Below are positions 37,275 to 48,709 of a DNA stretch of 64,000 nucleotides, piece by piece. Every line of letters begins with the position of its first letter. Positions within the stretch are counted from its first letter, which is position 1. The stretch lies in contig NC_061514.1 in assembly GCF_022539505.1 (NCBI RefSeq), forward strand, positions 222,293,837-222,357,836, in the 5' to 3' direction. The notes below the pieces were generated by a model, which had not been told where the DNA came from, ran no database searches, and worked only from the letters and a program-made list of their open reading frames with translations. Origin of the DNA: Lolium rigidum (lineage: Eukaryota; Streptophyta; Magnoliopsida; Poales; Poaceae). Position numbers and translations under genes: made by a program.

Positions 37275-38785
37275 ATAGTGTTGCCTGTAGGATCGAGACC
37301 CTAGGTTTGGATTAGAAATAGGAAGACCCTAGTATGAAAATTTTGTCTAGTCCTATTTTAATCAAAAAGATGTTTGCTTTGTGACCTTCTAGTATTTCTC
37401 ATCTAGTCCATCTTCAAAAATGTTTTCCTCTTGCCTTAGATGACCTAACTTATGAAATACATCAAGGAAGTAGAGATGATGACCTTGTTCCTGAAGTGAG
37501 GGATGAATGCTTCATGTGATATTCTTCGACTCTGCAAGAAGTGTTTCATGGAAGACCAATGAAGAACTTGAAGAAGTCTTCGATGCAGACTGCACAACAC
37601 ACGAAGATACACCGAAGGACTAGAATAGAAACTTGATGCATCCAATATAGAAATAGAGTAGACCACCATTAGTTATCTTTTAGCGAACCAACGATAAAGT
37701 AACAAAATATTGATCATACCAAATTGAGGTATGACCATGCTAGTTTGTTTGTGTTTGAAACATATTGCTTGATGCTTGTTAGATGTGGTTTGTAAGATGA
37801 ATTGCTTTGATCTGTTGTGTTTGGGTAGGAATCTTCTATAGAATCCTTCTATCTATTCTCATCTAAACCCAACCCATAGAATGTTTTCTCGGCAACTTGC
37901 CCTGAAGACAATAGTAGTGAAACCAACCTAGATGTTTCCTACCAGATGAAGAAGCATAGGATGTGAGATACGCAAAAACCCTAGCTAGGGATCGATAGAA
38001 ATGTTTCAAAATAATTCAATAGTGGGGATTGAAACATTGATTCAATTCTCCTTGGAATTTTTTTTATGAAACTTGTGAGGTTGACCAAGTGTTAGAATAC
38101 GAGATTCAATAAATCAAATACGGAGTAATGATCTGGGTGCAGGATGGATTGATCACCATTCCTACTACTCTTATTATTCACGTTCGTAATATTGACTTTG
38201 CGAATCTAGAGAGACACACCTACACAAGAGATGTCGGCGAATAAGCCTAAATCCTAGGGTGGATAAATATTATACCCTTATAGTAGGCAAGTGCTGCCAA
38301 GCGTAGGACTGTGTTTAGTTTGAAGATCTAGCCACTAGTTTAGAGTGGTAGAAGGATGTCGATGACACCAACAAGTAAGAAAATGAAGGATGCCTTGAAG
38401 TAATCTGATTGACCCAAGGAGTGACCCATCAGTATCAAAAGTAGTTCAACAACCAACTATTTGGATTAGAAGCCCTAGTATGAAGGAAACCTATGTGACT
38501 CACTTTGGAGAGATATGTTGTTCACTATATGTGAATAAACATTCGCCTAATGGATGTTAACTCAGAAGCCATAAGCCATAGATATTTTCAAAAGATGACC
38601 CGAGGTCAAGTCTTATCCGGAGATGTGCCAAGTCCCATCCAAGATTAGCTTAGCCTAAACCCAAGATAGAATACTACCTACACAAGTTTCATTTAAGGGT
38701 GGTAGCACCCATGCCCATCTGTAACCCAAAACTTTCTAACCTTTCTCAAATCTCGAGGACGAGATTTCTTTTAAGGGTGGTAGTC
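37275..38785 (+). mobile_element. Non-coding interior of the LARD-like element
   Basis: 1.5 kb with no ORF above about 75 codons and no recognisable gag or pol motif. It ends in a polypurine-rich AAGGGTGGTAGTC before the 3' LTR. Packaging signals are expected here in LARDs but cannot be seen directly. Confidence 0.8.
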
Positions 38786-41700
38786 TGTCACATCCCGAAA
38801 TTTTCTAAATTTTGGAATGTGAAAAAAAAATTAATTTAATACTTGATTGTTTGAACTTGACTGAAAATTCACGAAGATTTAAAACTTTTAAAGATTATTT
38901 AAAAGTAATTTCCAAAATGGAGTTTTCATAAATCCTAGTTTCAAAATATTTTCTAATGAATACTCTATTTTGTTCAGAGTTTTTGAAACTTATAAAATCT
39001 TTCATTTAATAAAAGAGTTTAAACCATAAAAGGCACTATAGCCACATAGACGTGTATGTCAAATTTTGGTTTTATAAAATTTATATTTTTGATTCAAATT
39101 TAGTCTCATATTGAAGAATTTTTCATAACGAACCCAACGGTACCTCATTTGTATTTTTCCGATTTTATTTGAGCCTCCAAATATGTATTTCCAATTTTGT
39201 TTTTTTTTTAAAAAAAACAAAGGGCGCAGCCGACTGTGCGGCCCAAGGCCGCCGCAGCCCACCCGTCCGCCTCGCCCCGCGCGGCAGCCAACGCCCGCAG
39301 CGGCCCAGCTCGCCGCCTCGCCCCGGCCCATCTCCCCGCCCCCAGCCCACCCGGCCGATCCGGCCCAAGCCGCCCCCAGCTTCCCCAGCGCACGCCCAGC
39401 ACGCCCGCTTTTCCTTTTCTTTTGTCCCACCTCGCCTCTTTACAAAAATTAGCTCCAGCCATCACCCTATATAAAGACCCGAAGAGGCAGCCCCAAAGCA
39501 CATCAGGCCGGCGCCTCCTCTCTCATCTCGCGCAAAGCACAGACGTGCAACGCTGCTTCTATGGCGGCGCAGCTGTTCGCGACGCAACGTCTGCAACGCT
39601 ATTTAGGAAACGCCGTTATCCGACGCATCCTTATTCCGGTAATAAATCTATTTTCGCTCTTTTTACGTAAATTGTCGTACGTAACTTTACAATTTTATTT
39701 CTTTAGATCTACGCCTCCGTTTAGAATAGTAGTTTTTCCGTTAAGTTTGTAATTAGATTCTCTACAACTTTCATGTAGAAAGTTTTTCCATCCGACAGTA
39801 GTTTTGTAAAATGCATATCCTAAGTTCTATTCAGTCGGATTTCAACAAACCATATACCGTTGGAATCAGCAAATCACGTAGATCATGTTAGACATTTTGC
39901 GTGGCAGTTTCGACCGCTTTATTTTCGCGGTATCCCTTTGATCCGCAACACCGTCTATAAAATAAATCATACAAACTTTTTCCGAGAGATTCTTTTGGCG
40001 CCACGCCTGTAATGGAATTCTCTACAACTTCCGTGTAGAAAGATCTTCCATCCGGAGAACTTCTTCTAATAACTTTTCGCGGAAAATGTAGTCCTATAAC
40101 TGGTTTCGACATAGTTCCTTTACCCAAATGATCCTTATGATCATATCCATCTTCCAGGACCATTATAATTCTTTATCATGTTCACAGATAATGCATAGCT
40201 TACCCCTGATTGTCTAGTTCATGTTATTCAAATACCAATTGAGTTATTTGAGTAAAGTGTGATATGTCCTAGTTTAGATTTTTACCTTGCTTTAGTAGTG
40301 TGGAGATACTCTACCCATATCGCATGTGATGAACCTTTGTTATACATGAGGCTCCGCGAACCAAATCCCAATATCATTCCTATCCAACCTCATGCCATTC
40401 ATTCCTTCCACTTAGTTCGAACTATTCAAACTTTCAAATGAGTTACTTGAGTAGTTCTATATCATTAGTTCATATCCAATGCTATGTGTGACCTTGTGCT
40501 ACTCTGATAAGTGTTGTCACACTTTTTCAATTGCATAAGCCTTACTTTACAGTACTTCATCCAATGGCATCACCGTCCAAAATATTTGAATCTCTTTGCA
40601 AATATTCAAATTCAAATATGAGAATTTGACTATATATCCATTATTGTTTTCTATATTTCTTTCTCAACATGATTCTTTGGTGAAGGTGAAACTCATGATC
40701 ACATCCACACACCAATACCACTAGACACTCTACCTTGAATCAATATCGTGTCCATCCAAATTGTTTTTCATTCACTCCTTTGACTCGGTTTAAAATTATT
40801 CAACTTACAAATGAGTAAATTGAGTAATTCTATATATCATTTGTTTATACCCAAGCCTATGTGTAGTTCATACCATTTTGAGTAATTGTTGTCACACTTA
40901 TTCAATAGTATTGTAGTTGCATTGTTTAACAATTAAATGATTCAAATCACATGAGCCATTCCAATTTCATTTCATGCTTTTGTAAGCATAAAGGATCTTG
41001 GTCATTCCATCTCCCAAAGCCAGATCTTGCAAGCCAAACCTCATGCCACACCTTAGTACCATAAAGCGATTTTCGATTGTTGTCTTGTTTGTTTTTGTTG
41101 TTGTTATTGAATGGTGTGTTTATGTTGTGCTATATTTTATATTATAGTTCGTACGGAGAGGCACGTATTTTGATTAAGAGAAGTGAACGAGCTTCAACTA
41201 CCAAAAGGCAAGTGACATTCAAATCCTACTTATTTTATATATGCATTAGTGTTTTTCAAACTAGTATGCATGGTAGGATTTTGATTTCGAAAGTTATGCT
41301 ATGCTTATCAATCCCAGTAGTGTGTAGCCACCATGAACCCTTGCTAGGATTCTTAGTATGCCTAGCAATAACAAAATGCCACTCGTTGTTTTCGATTAAT
41401 TTGGATTGTGAGTATTGAGAATTAAAATTAACAACCTTAATGAATCACCCGGGTGGATTGGTTGATTGGTGGGCGGCTGCTCGGGCTCACGCGCCCTAGG
41501 GACTAAAGTGATTCCTCACGCGCCCTAGGGACTAAAGTGATGAATCCCTGAGAGTGCGCAAATGTTGAGTGGCTACTCAGGGCCACATTGTGGTTGTCAT
41601 CGCCTGAGGGTGCACTTGTGGATGGCCACTCAGGATTAAAGAGATTAATATGTCGTCCATGTTTTAGATAGCTTCCAGTGCAGCCTTATGGTATTATGGG

Positions 41701-42532
41701 CTCTGCCGGGATTAAGTAAGTTGTGAGGTCCAACTTGTTGCTAGACATGATGATGTGGTGACGGCCAAACGGGAACGGGTCTAGCTGGTTATGGTTGAAA
41801 CCTTCTTCCGAAAGATCTTGTCTCATTCTTCTCTTGGGAAGGGTGGGTCGTAAGGTGAAAGTGCACAACCTCTCGAGAGTAAACCTAAGATCTTAGCCGT
41901 GTCCCCGGTTATGGACAATTTGAGCTTTCTAGGCAGGGAATGTACGGAAGAATCTCATCATCTTTTCTGAATGAGTTTAAAATTTGAGTAGCAACTGTCG
42001 GATAGTACATGGGAGATGTAACCATGATACTGTTTATGACATCATTATGAGTTTTGTAAAATATTTTGTTTTCAAATAAAGGTAGGATAAAATTGGCTTT
42101 ATGCAAATTTGCCTAAACTCCACTTGCCAAATATCATGTAGATAGTCATGCCTAAAAACTGCCACCATATAAGTGTCATTTGCCAGTACATCATTGTACT
42201 GACCTCCATTCGTGGGGCTGCATATTCAAACGTGCAGGATTTTCCGAGGAGAAGTACGTGGTAGGATCTCGAGTCTACATTCCAACATGACTGCCTGTGG
42301 CACATGAAGATGATGAAGGCTCATTGCTGATTTACTTTCCGCTGTGTTTATTATGAGCTAGTCCATGTGACTATGCAATTTGTAAGGTTTTACTTTACGC
42401 TCTGGATCAAAGATGTAGTAATTTGATACTATTGCAATGATTACTATATTTTGTAATGTGTGTGCTATCAGTGATCCCGGGAATAGCACTATACACAGGT
42501 ATCATACCTTTATTAAAAGGTAGGGTGCTACA
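38786..42532 (+). repeat. 3' LTR of the LARD-like element (3747 bp)
   Basis: Near-identical to 33478-37259, including the TATA box at 39468-39475. The main differences are a poly-T/poly-A run at 39200-39220 and a rearranged patch at about 41990-42060. Confidence 0.9.
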
Positions 42533-43260
42533 GCATCATTTCAGCTAGGATCATTTCTATCAAACTTCATGCACTAGCCATGGAACAACAGGCAAACTCA
42601 ATGAAGCAACAGGCAAAAAATTAACATAATAGAATTTTAGGACTTGTTTAACATAGCCAAATCATGTAACTTATACCTGTGCATGCCGGATGCCAGATGG
42701 GTCAAAGGCAGTGTGGAATGTTCCATATGGTCATTGTTTATATTTTATTAGATTCCATTAGGCAACTTAGGTAGTGCAACATACGTAAAATGATGCAATT
42801 GAACTACGCACAGGAGGTAAATTAACATTCCAAAAAAACAGGGAACTTACGTGAGCTTTTTTTTGAGTCACACGGACCTCATCGTGTACTTGGGCAGAAG
42901 AACCTGGTGCCACACTGTTTCTCCTCTGGCATGAAGGAGAGGCTAATTGTAAACGAAACAGGATCCAAGATATAGAAGTTTGCATTAAGCAATATACAAA
43001 AAACAGCAGGTACTTACATGATTATAGGCGAGCTTTACTCTACGTTTCGAGTGTAAGATGTGCCTCGCCGCACGTGTAATAACAACAAACAAGTTACGAG
43101 TCAAGGATTTGCTATAATTAAATTGACACCAAACAAGTAGTAGAAACATTATGACGTGCATAAACATGTAATACAGGATCGCAGTAAAGATATCAAACAT
43201 GATGTAACTAGAGCAAGTAGCCTACGGCCAAATAGTGAGAAATTGTAATCGTGTCAATGG
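42533..43260 (-). other. Degenerate region with two spliced-exon-like remnants
   Basis: The minus strand has SLTRNLFVVITRAARHILHS and KRRVKLAYNHV ending at CATGTAAGTA (donor-like, about 43015). Further on, LASPSCQRRNSVAPGSSAQV and HDEVRVTQKKAH end at CACGTAAGTT (about 42850). Conserved donor sites after open stretches suggest exons of an intron-containing gene, probably the class II element also represented at 28426-30676 and now split by the LARD. The protein is not identified. Confidence 0.35.
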
Positions 43261-43335
43261 TGGACTTGTATAGCCTACCCCAACTTGTTTGGGAATAAAG
43301 CTTTGTTGTTGGTGGTGTTGTTGTTGTTGTCAATC
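43261..43335 (+). repeat. LINE/SINE 3' end with (TTG)n tail
   Basis: GCCTACCCCAACTTGTTTGG then GAATAAAGCTTTGTTGTTG and an interrupted TTG microsatellite. This 3' tail type is shared by plant RTE-clade LINEs and some SINEs. Only the tail is recognisable. Confidence 0.5.
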
Positions 43336-43382
43336 GTGGACATGTAGAGCATTCAACGGCTCATGATTGGTGGCTCATATTT

Positions 43383-44603
43383 TGTAGAGTTTCAGCGAAT
43401 GGGTGGGTTAGGTCACTCAGACCACGACACTCTGTATTTATATCATCTGAGTTAGGGTTACAATACCACTCGGACATGGGCCTCTATGGGCCTCACACTG
43501 GATACAATATTACTACAGTCGCTACTACTAAACTCACTCATGGTCCAACACACCCCTCAAGATGATCATGGGTAAACAACCATGGCCATCTTGCAACAAC
43601 ATGACACATATGACAACTACGAGTAATGAACTTTCAGCATAACTCCTAGGATACATGACAGCATTGCACTTTCCATCATCTTGTCATCTCGATTCATCTC
43701 TTCATCAGCAGCGAAGACATCCAACTTCAACCATCTGGGATACACACAACTCCTAACCATACACATCCTCAACAACCCCGGCTGCCTCACCACACAAGTT
43801 CCGCAGAACCATCCACACTCGCCTCAATGTCCTCAGCCTCTCTTCTCCACTCTGCCCGGCCACTGACCTCTTCCGTCTCTCCCACAAACCCCCAGCCAAC
43901 TCCTCGCCTCAACCATCCACTCCTCAAGCAACCATGCCTATCCCCCGGTCAGGCCTCAACCAGCTCTCACCTCAGGCACGCATGCCTTTCCCCTGGACAT
44001 ATCCACAACCATCACCATCACCACTAAACCGCAGCCTCATCAACTCCATCACGACTCAATCGCAGCCTCATCAACTCCATCACAACATATCCTCACAGCC
44101 TCACATCTCCATTTTCTCCTCACTTCCACTCGGATGGCGCCTCGTCCGCGCGCCCGGCCAACCCGGCAGACCGCACCTGGCCACATCGACCGGCTCGCGC
44201 CGGTCAACGTCCAACGACCAACCTCCGGCTCCGCCCTGCGCTCAAAGGCTCGGCCCACTCCGCACGCCTCCAACATCTCCCCTCGCACGGATCCAGCATC
44301 TCTCTGCCACGGATTCACTTCCTCTTCTCTCCTTTCTAAACCAAAACGATCTTGACCCTCTTCTTTGTCCCCGCGCGAGCAGCCGCCGATCTCACACAAC
44401 TCGCATCGCCGTGTGTGATAGCCGCAACCCACGCAGAGCACCTGATGCGGCCTCCCGCCGCCTGGATTTCTACATCTCAACGGGGGTTTTTGTGGTCAAA
44501 GGAAGAACTTGTATGGTACTGTTTGGGGCGGCTAGCACTAGCAGGAAGGAAACCTAGGCTCTGATACCATGTAGAGTTTCAGCAAATGGGTGGGTTAGGT
44601 CAC
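43383..44603 (-). mobile_element. Short-LTR (TRIM/SMART-like) retrotransposon with GC-rich interior, 5' LTR truncated
   Basis: The 3' LTR is complete at 43383-43550 (168 bp; minus strand TGTTGGACC...CTCTACA) and has a TATA box (TATAAATA on minus, 43435-43442). A polypurine-type TTGAGGGGTG lies next to it. At the other end a tRNA-iMet primer site (GCTCTGATACCA on plus, 44558-44569) abuts the first 34 bases of the second LTR (44570-44603), after which the LTR is lost. The interior is 1007 bp. It has no pol, but a long GC-rich block at 44100-44480 that is open in several frames. It is non-autonomous; the GC-rich block could be captured sequence. Confidence 0.78.
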
Positions 44604-45420
44604 GGAAAAAAAATACTTATGTGCCGTGTTTAAATCTAAAGGATGAGGTGGTTACAAACGAAAGCACTTGTAAGTTAAAAATATACTACCACGAATTCAG
44701 AAATACAATCACCGCAATACTCCTAACGTAACAAAACGCGCAGGGATGTCTCGGTTACCTATTTCGGGCGGCGTTTAGACGTGTTCCGCGTTCTTACGGG
44801 TGCGTGGAGGTCGGCGAGGGACTGCCGTTGCGGTGGGTGCCGGGAAGCAGATCTTGGGGGGTCGGAGAAGGACATGCCGGGCGGTCGATGAAGGGTTCAG
44901 CGCGCCGGCCGAAGTAGAAGGTCGGTGAAGCAGATGATGTGCAGTGCACGGGGACGTCGGTGTCGGCGAAGCTGGTCAGGTGCGGTGGTCGATGGAGTCG
45001 GCGAACGAGATACGGTGCGGTGGACGCCGGAGTAGGTGCAGATCAAGCGGATAGGGCAGCCTCGAGGTTTGAAGCCGTGGCAGCTTGAACGGCGAAGTGC
45101 GGCGGTGATTTTCCGGTGCGGCGGCCGTGAAGGTGGGAGGTATGTAAGAGGAGTGGTTTCTCCGAGGGCTTGCGAGCGAAACTAGGGCGAAGCTGGGCGA
45201 TAGAGGAGAAAAAGGGAATTTCGCGGTCCTTCTTTTGAGGGAAAAAAATATTCGCAGATCTGAAACTTTGCGGCGCGAGATATTTGGGCGTTGGCGGGGA
45301 ATTTTACCGCTCGATGAGATTAAATTTTGCCTGCAGTAGGTAATAATAATAATAAATAGTAGGCCCTACTAGTAGTACCGTAAGTCCGTTCAGAATCCAA
45401 GGGGGTCGAGGTAGAGGAAT
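44604..45420 (-). other. GC-rich module similar to 26500-27050, possible CACTA-like promoter or 5' region
   Basis: Shares phrases with 26500-26830 in the same orientation: CGGTGTCGG(T/C)GA, GAGATACGGTGCGGTGGACG, TTCCGGTGCG-TGG-CGTG-AGGTGGGAG, then a final GGGAATTTTACCGC...GAGAT. No ORF with coding character. I infer a second copy of the same degenerate class II element as at 24701-27052. Confidence 0.35.
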
Positions 45421-46058
45421 CCATTATGTGAATCCACATTTCAAAGTGTCCAAAAATTCTAAACTGAAATTTTACATGTATATCTAGACATTTTATGTTG
45501 GTACATAAGTTTTTTTAAAAAATATGTGGCTCCCGTAAAAAAGACAAATTTTGATGCTGTAACACGACTACGTACATTTTTTGCCTTTTTTGTACACACC
45601 ACACAAAATGTTGTTTTTCCACGAAAACTTATGAACGAACATAGGATGTCACAATGTATACCAAAAAATTTATGTCAGATTTTTTTAACATTTATATAAT
45701 TGTTTTTTTTATTATTTCCAATAATCGGTGCATATGCACGTGTGTGCCAAAACGCCACCTCCAGGGGCTAGGAGTTTCTAAACTTCTTATGGCACATCAA
45801 ATAAAATGTTGTTCAATCAATAATAATAATATGCTTATGATTGTTACTCCCTTCCACCATTAATAAAGTCCACATCGGTCTCGTGTCAAACTTTGACTCG
45901 AGATTTAGGTACCCACATGATAGTGCTAGTATCATAGCTAGTATCATACACATTGGTCCCACAAAACTGCTGATGTGGCAGCTAATTAAGTAGGAGAGAG
46001 GAGATTAGTGTAACATAGGTAGATATTGTATCATAGCGCAAACAACGAGATACATGCT
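45421..46058. repeat. AT-rich stretch with an imperfect foldback and MITE-like scraps
   Basis: A weak inverted repeat (GACATTTTATGTTGGTACAT at about 45488 against the complement of GAACATAGGATGTC near 45640) suggests an old MITE. TACTCCCTTCC at about 45846 resembles a Stowaway end. Nothing here codes. Confidence 0.3.
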
Positions 46059-47792
46059 TAGGGTTAGGGGTAGATACATGATTTTTCTGGTTTGAATATG
46101 TCTAGACCTTATTTATCAACTTAATTGAATGCTTACTATATAACATAAGAAGACCTTGTTTTTTTATTTTGTTTTTTAATTTTTATACGGATTTGAATCT
46201 TGGTCAAATCCTAGGTTTCACCAAGATTTGAATAAGTTTAAAACATGAATATGAAAAAGTAAGCATGCATGTATGCTTCATAATTAATCACTTCAAAATG
46301 AAGCTCTTGGGAGGGTTTTTGAAATTTCCATGTTTGAAACCAAAAACCACATATCATCATGCTTGACTTCATGAGACAGAGTTTAGGTTAGGGGTAGATA
46401 CATGATTTCTCCGGTTTGAATATGTCTAGACCTTGTTTATCAACTTAATTGAATGCTTACAATATAACATAAGAAGACTATGTGCCTTGGTTTTTCATTT
46501 TTTGTTTTTTTAAATTATGCCCATTTGAATCTTGGTCAAATCCTAGGTTTGACCATGATTTAAACAAGTTTAAAACATGAATATGAAAAAGTAAGCATGT
46601 ATCCTTCGTAGTCACTCCAAAATGAAGCTCGATCTTGAGAGGGTTTTTGAAATTTCCATGTTTGAAACCAAAAAACCACATACTTATCTTCATGCTTGAC
46701 TTCATAAGACAAGAGTTAATTAGGGGTTAGGGGTAGCTTGATACATGATTTTTCTCGGTTTGAATATGTCTAGACCTTATTTATCAACTTAATTGAATGC
46801 TTACTATATGACATAAGAAGACCTTGGTTTTCATTTTTTATACCCATTTGAATCTTGGTCAAATCATAGGTTTGACCAAGATTTGAACAAGTTTAAAACA
46901 TGAATATGAAAAAGTAAGCACGTGGCGTATGCTTCTTAGTCACTCCAAAATGAAGCTCTTGGGAGGGTTTTTGAAATTTCCATGCTTGAAACCAAAAACC
47001 ACTTCTCTTCATGCATGCTTGACTTCATAAGACAGAGTTTAGGGTTAGGGGTAGATACATGATTTCTCTCGTTTGAATATGTCTAGACCTTGTTTATCAA
47101 CTTAATTGAATGCTTACTATATGACATAAGAAGACTATGTGCCTTGATTTTTTTTTAAAATTTTGCCCATTTGAATCTTGGCCAAATCCTAGGTTTGACC
47201 ATGATTTAAACAAGTTTAAAACATGAATATGAAAAATTAAGCATGTATCCTTCGTAGTCACTCCAAAATGGAAGCTCTTGAGAGGGTTTTTGAAATTTCC
47301 ATGTTTGAAACCAAAAACCGCGTACTTCTCTTCATGCTCGACTTCATAAGACAGAGTTTGGGGTTAGGGTAGCTTGATACATGAATTTTTTGGTTTGAAT
47401 ATGTCTAGACCTTGTTTATCAACTTAATTGAATGCTTACTAGATGACATAAGATGACTATGTGCATTGGTTTTTCATTTTATTGTTTTTTTGAATTTTTA
47501 TGCCCATTTGAATCTTGGTCAAATCCTATGTGTTGACCATGATTTAAACAAGTTTAAAACATGAATATGAAAAATTAAGCATGTATCCTTCGTAGTCACT
47601 CCAAAATGAAGCTCGATCTTGAGAGGGTTTTTGAAATTTCCATGTTTGAAACCAAAAACCACGTACTTCTCTTCATGCTTGACTTCATAAGACAGAGTTT
47701 GGGGTTAGGGGTAGCTTGATACATAAATTTTCTGGTTTGAATATGTCTAGACATTGTTTATCAACTTAATTGAATGCTTACTAGATGACATA
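46059..47792 (+). repeat. Tandem array, units of 313-344 bp, about 5.4 copies, each with a TTAGGGTTAGGGG-like motif
   Basis: GGTTTGAATATGTCTAGACC recurs at 46089, 46413, 46757, about 47070, 47392 and 47734. Each unit begins near GTTAGGGGTAG and contains TTAATTGAATGCTTAC, a Phe/Lys-codon-like AT tract and GAGGGTTTTTGAAATTTCC. The last unit is interrupted by a MITE at 47793. Short ORFs are by-products. Confidence 0.88.
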
Positions 47793-48089
47793 GGGCTCCT
47801 TTGATTCAAAGGATTTGTATAGGAATTGTGTAGGATTTGGTTCCTATGGGAAAAATTCCTATACATGTTGTTTGATTCATAGGAACATATCCTATAGGAA
47901 AAATTCCTATAGGAATCTTGTAGTGTAATTCCTATAGGAAAAAGCATGAGCTCATACCTCATGGAAAAATTCCTTTGCTACAATCAAACAAACTTCATCT
48001 TCCTATAGGTTTCAAGTAGACATGCCATTCCAATCCTATACCTTTCCTATTCCTATGCTTTTCCTATCCTTTAAATCAAAGGAGCCCTA
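47793..48089. mobile_element. MITE, 297 bp, terminal repeats GGGCTCCTTTGATTCAAAGG
   Basis: The right end TTTAAATCAAAGGAGCCC is the inverse of the left. Internal TCCTATAGGAA palindromes make it a strong foldback. The flanks read CA-TA on the left and TAA on the right. The uninterrupted array unit reads GATGACATAAGA, so the duplication is TA or TAA (Tourist-like or mariner-like cannot be separated). Confidence 0.85.
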
Positions 48090-48092
48090 AGG

Positions 48093-48372
48093 GCTCCTTT
48101 GATTCAAAGGATTTGCATAGGAATTGTGTAGGATTTGGTTCCTATGGGAAAAATTCCTATACATGTTGTTTGATTCATAGGAACATATCCTATAGGAAAA
48201 ATTCCTATAGGAATCTTGTAGTGTAATTCCTATAGGAAAAAAGCATTAGCTCATACCTCATGGAAAAATTCCTTTGCTACAATCAAACAAACTTCATCTT
48301 CCTATAGGTTTCAAGTAGACATGCCATTCCAATCCTATACCTTTCCTATTCCTATGCTTTTCCTATCCTTTA
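48093..48372. mobile_element. Second copy of the same MITE, head-to-tail, cut by the assembly gap
   Basis: Starts GGGCTCCTTTG three bases after the first copy ends (TAA between them) and is nearly identical (differences near 48117 and 48240). It stops at 48372 where the N run starts, 17 bases short of the end of copy one. Confidence 0.85.
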
Positions 48373-48472
48373 NNNNNNNNNNNNNNNNNNNNNNNNNNNN
48401 NNNNNNNNNNNNNNNNNNNNNNNNNNNNNNNNNNNNNNNNNNNNNNNNNNNNNNNNNNNNNNNNNNNNNNNN
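48373..48472. other. Assembly gap (100 N)
   Basis: Exactly 100 N, the convention for a scaffold gap of unknown size. Sequence on the two sides is unrelated. Confidence 0.99.
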
Positions 48473-48648
48473 AGGCCCACGCCATCGAGTGCGCCTTCAG
48501 GTGCGAAACCCTTCCACCTGACGCCATGGGAGCGGGTTCGATGGAAGGAGCCGATGAGTTCGGCTTCGAGGACCGCCTTGATTTCATCATACTTCTTCTT
48601 GAGGTCATCAGGCAGGTCCTCGTACTTGACCGGAGTGCTTTCCGCCAT
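48473..48648 (-). CDS. gag: Gypsy gag, N-terminal fragment (cut by gap)
   Basis: The ATG at 48648 (minus) opens MAESTPVKYEDLPDDLKKKY, then DEIKAVLEAELIGSFHRTRS and HGVRWKGFAPEGALDG up to the gap. This is the start of a Ty3-gypsy gag (capsid) polyprotein typical of large grass elements. It lies about 60 bases inside the 5' LTR, after a primer-site-like TGGCACGCCCAGTGGGAC. No lesion is seen in the visible 58 codons. The rest lies in or beyond the gap. Confidence 0.75.
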
Positions 48649-48709
48649 CTCGGGTGTAGATGGCGATATTGTCGATGTCGAAGGTTGTCCCACTGGGCGT
48701 GCCAGAATG

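Larger units (their letters stand above)
33478..42532 (+). mobile_element. Complete LARD-like LTR retrotransposon (9055 bp) with 3.75-3.78-kb LTRs and non-coding interior
   Basis: LTRs are at 33478-37259 and 38786-42532, both TGTCACATCCCG...GGTGCTACA. The target duplication GCATC is perfect (33473-33477 and 42533-42537). A tRNA-iMet primer site TGGTATCAGAGC is at 37263-37274. The polypurine side is CGAGGACGAGATTTCTTTTAAGGGTGGTAGTC before 38786 (two adjacent blocks). The interior is only 1526 bp and has no gag or pol ORF. Long LTRs around a short non-coding interior are the mark of a LARD. The LTR start and the polypurine context suggest descent from a Tekay/Del-like gypsy. It needs proteins from a partner element. 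LTRs differ by scattered indels and substitutions, so insertion was fairly recent. Confidence 0.93.

Noticed and set aside
44049..44564. 143-207-codon ORFs on both strands inside the short-LTR element
   Set aside because: Open in four frames at once, which points to base composition. Kept only as a possible captured block, not as a gene.
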